NCBI GenBank assembly: GCA_902778985.1
Contig: CACYZS010000078.1
Coordinates: 1-5,824 of the forward strand
Length of the DNA stretch: 5,824 nt
Source: an uncultured Ruminococcus sp.
Lineage (GTDB): Bacteria; Bacillota; Clostridia; Oscillospirales; CAG-272
Reading direction: 5' to 3'
Position numbers and translations under genes: made by a program. The first letter of the stretch is position 1, and the number at the start of each line of letters is the position of its first letter. This document shows positions 3,828 to 5,824 of the stretch, in pieces. The notes beneath the pieces were generated by a model. The model did not search any database, was not told where the DNA came from, and worked only from the letters and a program-made list of their open reading frames with translations.

Positions 3828-5786
3828 ATGGAACCGCAGGGACGGCAGAACGAAAAAGAACATATTCTGGTCTGCTTGTCTCCCGCGCCGTCGAACGCCA
3901 GGATCATTCAGACCGCGGCGAAGATGGCGAGGGCTTTTCGCGCGTCGTTCAGCGCGCTCTACGTGAGAAAACCCGGCGCCGATAACCTGCCGCAAGAGGA
4001 CAAGGAACGGCTGCAGAACAATATCCGTCTGGCGGAGTCGTCGGGCGCGACGGTAACGACCGTGTACGGCGACGATATCGCGTTCCAGATCGCGGAGTAC
4101 GCGCGCCTGTCCGACGTGACCAAGATCGTGATCGGGCGGAGCGCCGTCGGCAAACGGAGATTCGGTTTCAAAGCCGCGTTTTCCGAGCAGTTGATCGCCC
4201 TTGCCCCGATTATCGACATCCATATCATTCCCGACGGGAACGTCGCCCTCTCGGGCAGAAAGAAAACTCTGTTCGGAATGCCCGATTTCAAGAAAGCCCT
4301 GCGCGGGCTTCCGGTCGCCGCCGCGGCGCTGGTGCTCTCCACCCTGTTCGGGTGGCTGTTCTCGCTGCTCGGGTTCACCGTGTCGAACATCATCGCGGTC
4401 TATATGCTCGGCGTTCTGATCACCGCCGCCCTGACCGGGAGCAAGATCGACTGGGTGGTATCCTCGGTCGCCAGCGTTCTGGTCTTTAATTTCCTGTTCA
4501 TCGAACCGAAATATTCCCTGATGGCGTACGGGAGCGAGTATCCCGTCACCTTTATCATCATGCTCGCCGCGTCGCTGATCATCGGCGGAACGGCGGAGAA
4601 ACTCAAGGGGCGCGAGCGGGAGGCGTCCCGTACCGCTTTCCGGACCAAGATTCTGTTTGATTCGAACCAACTGATCCAGAAGGCGACCGACGAGACCGAG
4701 ATCTTCGTCGCGACAGCCGAGCAGATCCGCAAACTGCTCAAACGCGACGTGACGGTTTTCTCCGGCGGGGACGAACGCACCTTCCCGGCCCCGGGCGACG
4801 GGCAACGCGAACTTTCCCCCGACCGGGAGGAGATCGTGCGTTTCGTCGCCGAACACAACGTCGGCGCGGGGAAGGGGACCGACGCGTTCCCGCGCGACGG
4901 GTTCACCTATTTCCCGGTCTCCAAGAACCAGAAGAATTACGGCGTGATCGCGGTCTATATCGGCGATAACCCGATCGACGAATTCGACAAGGGGATCGTG
5001 TCGTCGATCCTCTACGAATGCGCCATCGCGCTCGATAACGCGTTCAACGCGAAGGAAAAAGAGCGCGTGGCGATCCTCGCCAAAAACGAACAGTTGCGCG
5101 CCGATCTGTTGCGTTCCATTTCGCACGATCTGCGCACTCCGCTGACCTCGATTTCGGGCAACGCGAGCAATCTGCTCTCCAACGAGGACGCCTTCGACCA
5201 AGAGACGAGGAAACGGCTCTACGGCGATATCTACGCCGACGCGCTCTGGCTGAACAATCTGGTGGAGAACGTACTCTCCATCACGCGGCTCGGAGAGGGC
5301 GGTATGGAACTGCACTTCACGACCGAACTGCTCGGCGACGTGATCGACGAGGCGCTGAAGCACGTCCACGGGAAAGCCGAGGGGCAGAAGATCACGGTCG
5401 ACCTGAAAGACGAACTGCTGCTCGTGAAAATCGACGCGCGCCTGATCGCGCAGGTCATCATCAACCTGGTCGACAACGCGATCAAGTATACGCCCCAGAC
5501 GTCCGAGATCCGCATCACGGCGGAACGCGTCGGAGATCGGGTCTCCGTCACGGTGGCGGACGACGGGGACGGGATCCCGAACGAACTGAAACCGCGCGTC
5601 TTCGAGATGTTCTACACCGGGAAAAACGACGTCGCAGACAGCCGGCGCAGCATCGGGCTCGGGCTTCCGCTCTGCCGCTCGATCGTCAACGCGCACGGCG
5701 GCGAGATCACCCTGACCGACAACGCGCCGCACGGCGCCGTCTTCACGTTCAGTTTGCCCGCCGGGGAGGTGAAAACAGATGGCTAA
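3828..5786 (+). CDS. kdpD: Short KdpD-type sensor histidine kinase (USP-DUF4118-kinase)
   Basis: This 652-residue membrane kinase should sense low K+ or turgor and phosphorylate KdpE. In order: a universal stress protein domain (about 11-135, starting HILVCLSPAPS); a DUF4118 membrane bundle of about four helices (about 160-258); a charged segment and GAF-like region (about 260-410); HisKA with phospho-acceptor His433 in SHDLRTPLT; then HATPase with N-box N546/N550 (NLVDNAIKYT), G1 DDGDG at 578-582, FEMFY, and G2 GLGL at 610-613. All catalytic motifs are intact. E. coli KdpD has about 894 residues; the missing part is the N-terminal KdpD domain with its Walker A site. No trace of it lies upstream, so this is a genuine short form, not a frameshift. 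ATG 3828 is the only good start; the purine-rich RBS (3807-3816) is 11 nt away, slightly long. It overlaps kdpE by 8 bp. Confidence 0.92.
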   Translation: MEPQGRQNEKEHILVCLSPAPSNARIIQTAAKMARAFRASFSALYVRKPGADNLPQEDKERLQNNIRLAESSGATVTTVYGDDIAFQIAEYARLSDVTKIVIGRSAVGKRRFGFKAAFSEQLIALAPIIDIHIIPDGNVALSGRKKTLFGMPDFKKALRGLPVAAAALVLSTLFGWLFSLLGFTVSNIIAVYMLGVLITAALTGSKIDWVVSSVASVLVFNFLFIEPKYSLMAYGSEYPVTFIIMLAASLIIGGTAEKLKGREREASRTAFRTKILFDSNQLIQKATDETEIFVATAEQIRKLLKRDVTVFSGGDERTFPAPGDGQRELSPDREEIVRFVAEHNVGAGKGTDAFPRDGFTYFPVSKNQKNYGVIAVYIGDNPIDEFDKGIVSSILYECAIALDNAFNAKEKERVAILAKNEQLRADLLRSISHDLRTPLTSISGNASNLLSNEDAFDQETRKRLYGDIYADALWLNNLVENVLSITRLGEGGMELHFTTELLGDVIDEALKHVHGKAEGQKITVDLKDELLLVKIDARLIAQVIINLVDNAIKYTPQTSEIRITAERVGDRVSVTVADDGDGIPNELKPRVFEMFYTGKNDVADSRRSIGLGLPLCRSIVNAHGGEITLTDNAPHGAVFTFSLPAGEVKTDG

Positions 5787-5824
5787 CCCTTTGATCCTCG
5801 TGGTCGAGGACGATCCCCCGATCC
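5726..5824. repeat. Terminal direct repeat, right copy (contig overlap)
   Basis: This is the exact second copy of 1-99. The kdpD reading frame runs into it without a break, as the kdpE frame runs out of the left copy, so both junctions are consistent with a closed 5725-bp unit. Confidence 0.95.
5779..5824 (+). CDS. kdpE: Response regulator KdpE, first 15 codons (repeat copy)
   Basis: The ATG at 5779 begins the same kdpE that is complete at 54-746, cut by the window edge. It encodes MANPLILVVEDDPPI, including the acidic pair of the receiver domain. The ribosome binding site GGGGAGGTG at 5763-5771 and the 8-bp overlap with the kdpD stop (5784-5786) are seen here in their natural context. Confidence 0.9.
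   Translation, partial: MANPLILVVEDDPPI

Noticed and set aside
2778..5732. A 984-codon open frame on the minus strand across ktrA, the small gene and kdpD
   Set aside because: It lies antisense to four well-recognised features, its translation is a repetitive Arg/Asp/Val-rich mixture without domains, and GC-rich codon use on the + strand commonly leaves such long antisense frames.

Overview
The window holds one gene cluster for potassium uptake and its control, all on the + strand. The order is ktrB (channel subunit), ktrA (RCK gating subunit), a small one-helix membrane protein, kdpD (short sensor kinase) and kdpE (response regulator). Between kdpE and ktrB lies a 738-bp non-coding stretch rich in hairpins. 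The DNA is GC-rich, with strong AAGGAGGT-type ribosome binding sites, TATAAT promoters, a Bacillota-style KtrB/KtrA pair and a truncated KdpD. Together these suggest an uncultured, high-GC Clostridia-like member of the Bacillota. That placement is an inference; no rRNA or marker gene is present.

The first 99 bases are identical to the last 99 (1-99 = 5726-5824). The real unit is therefore 5725 bp and closes on itself. Either it is a circular molecule, or it is a tandemly repeated chromosomal segment that an assembler collapsed. A 99-base overlap also fits a k-mer closure by a de Bruijn assembler. No replication, mobilisation, recombinase or toxin-antitoxin gene is visible. Read around the circle, the unit is exactly one complete operon plus one intergenic region.

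Layout: 1-61 is the tail of kdpD (repeat copy). 54-746 is kdpE, overlapping kdpD by 8 bp. 861-899 is a rho-independent terminator. 921-972 is a perfect 13-bp inverted repeat around a palindromic AT-rich loop. 1056-1221 holds several GC-rich hairpins. 1222-1371 is a six-unit array of ACATCATT boxes separated by small, mostly complementary hairpins. 1387-1403 is a direct repeat that could bind KdpE. 1445-1450 is a -10 element without a recognisable -35. Then follow ktrB (1485-2813), ktrA (2826-3479), an 81-residue membrane protein (3509-3754), an internal promoter (3762-3790), kdpD (3828-5786) and the start of kdpE again (5779 onward).

Inferred working model: KdpD senses low K+ or turgor, and possibly cyclic di-AMP through its USP domain, and phosphorylates KdpE. 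KdpE activates the ktrB promoter, and KtrB/KtrA import K+. This places the Kdp two-component system in control of a Ktr/Trk channel; no kdpFABC pump genes lie in the unit. KdpD lacks the usual N-terminal Walker-type domain. The candidates for novelty are the apparent circular or tandem state, the hairpin array, the small membrane protein and the rewired KdpDE-Ktr module.
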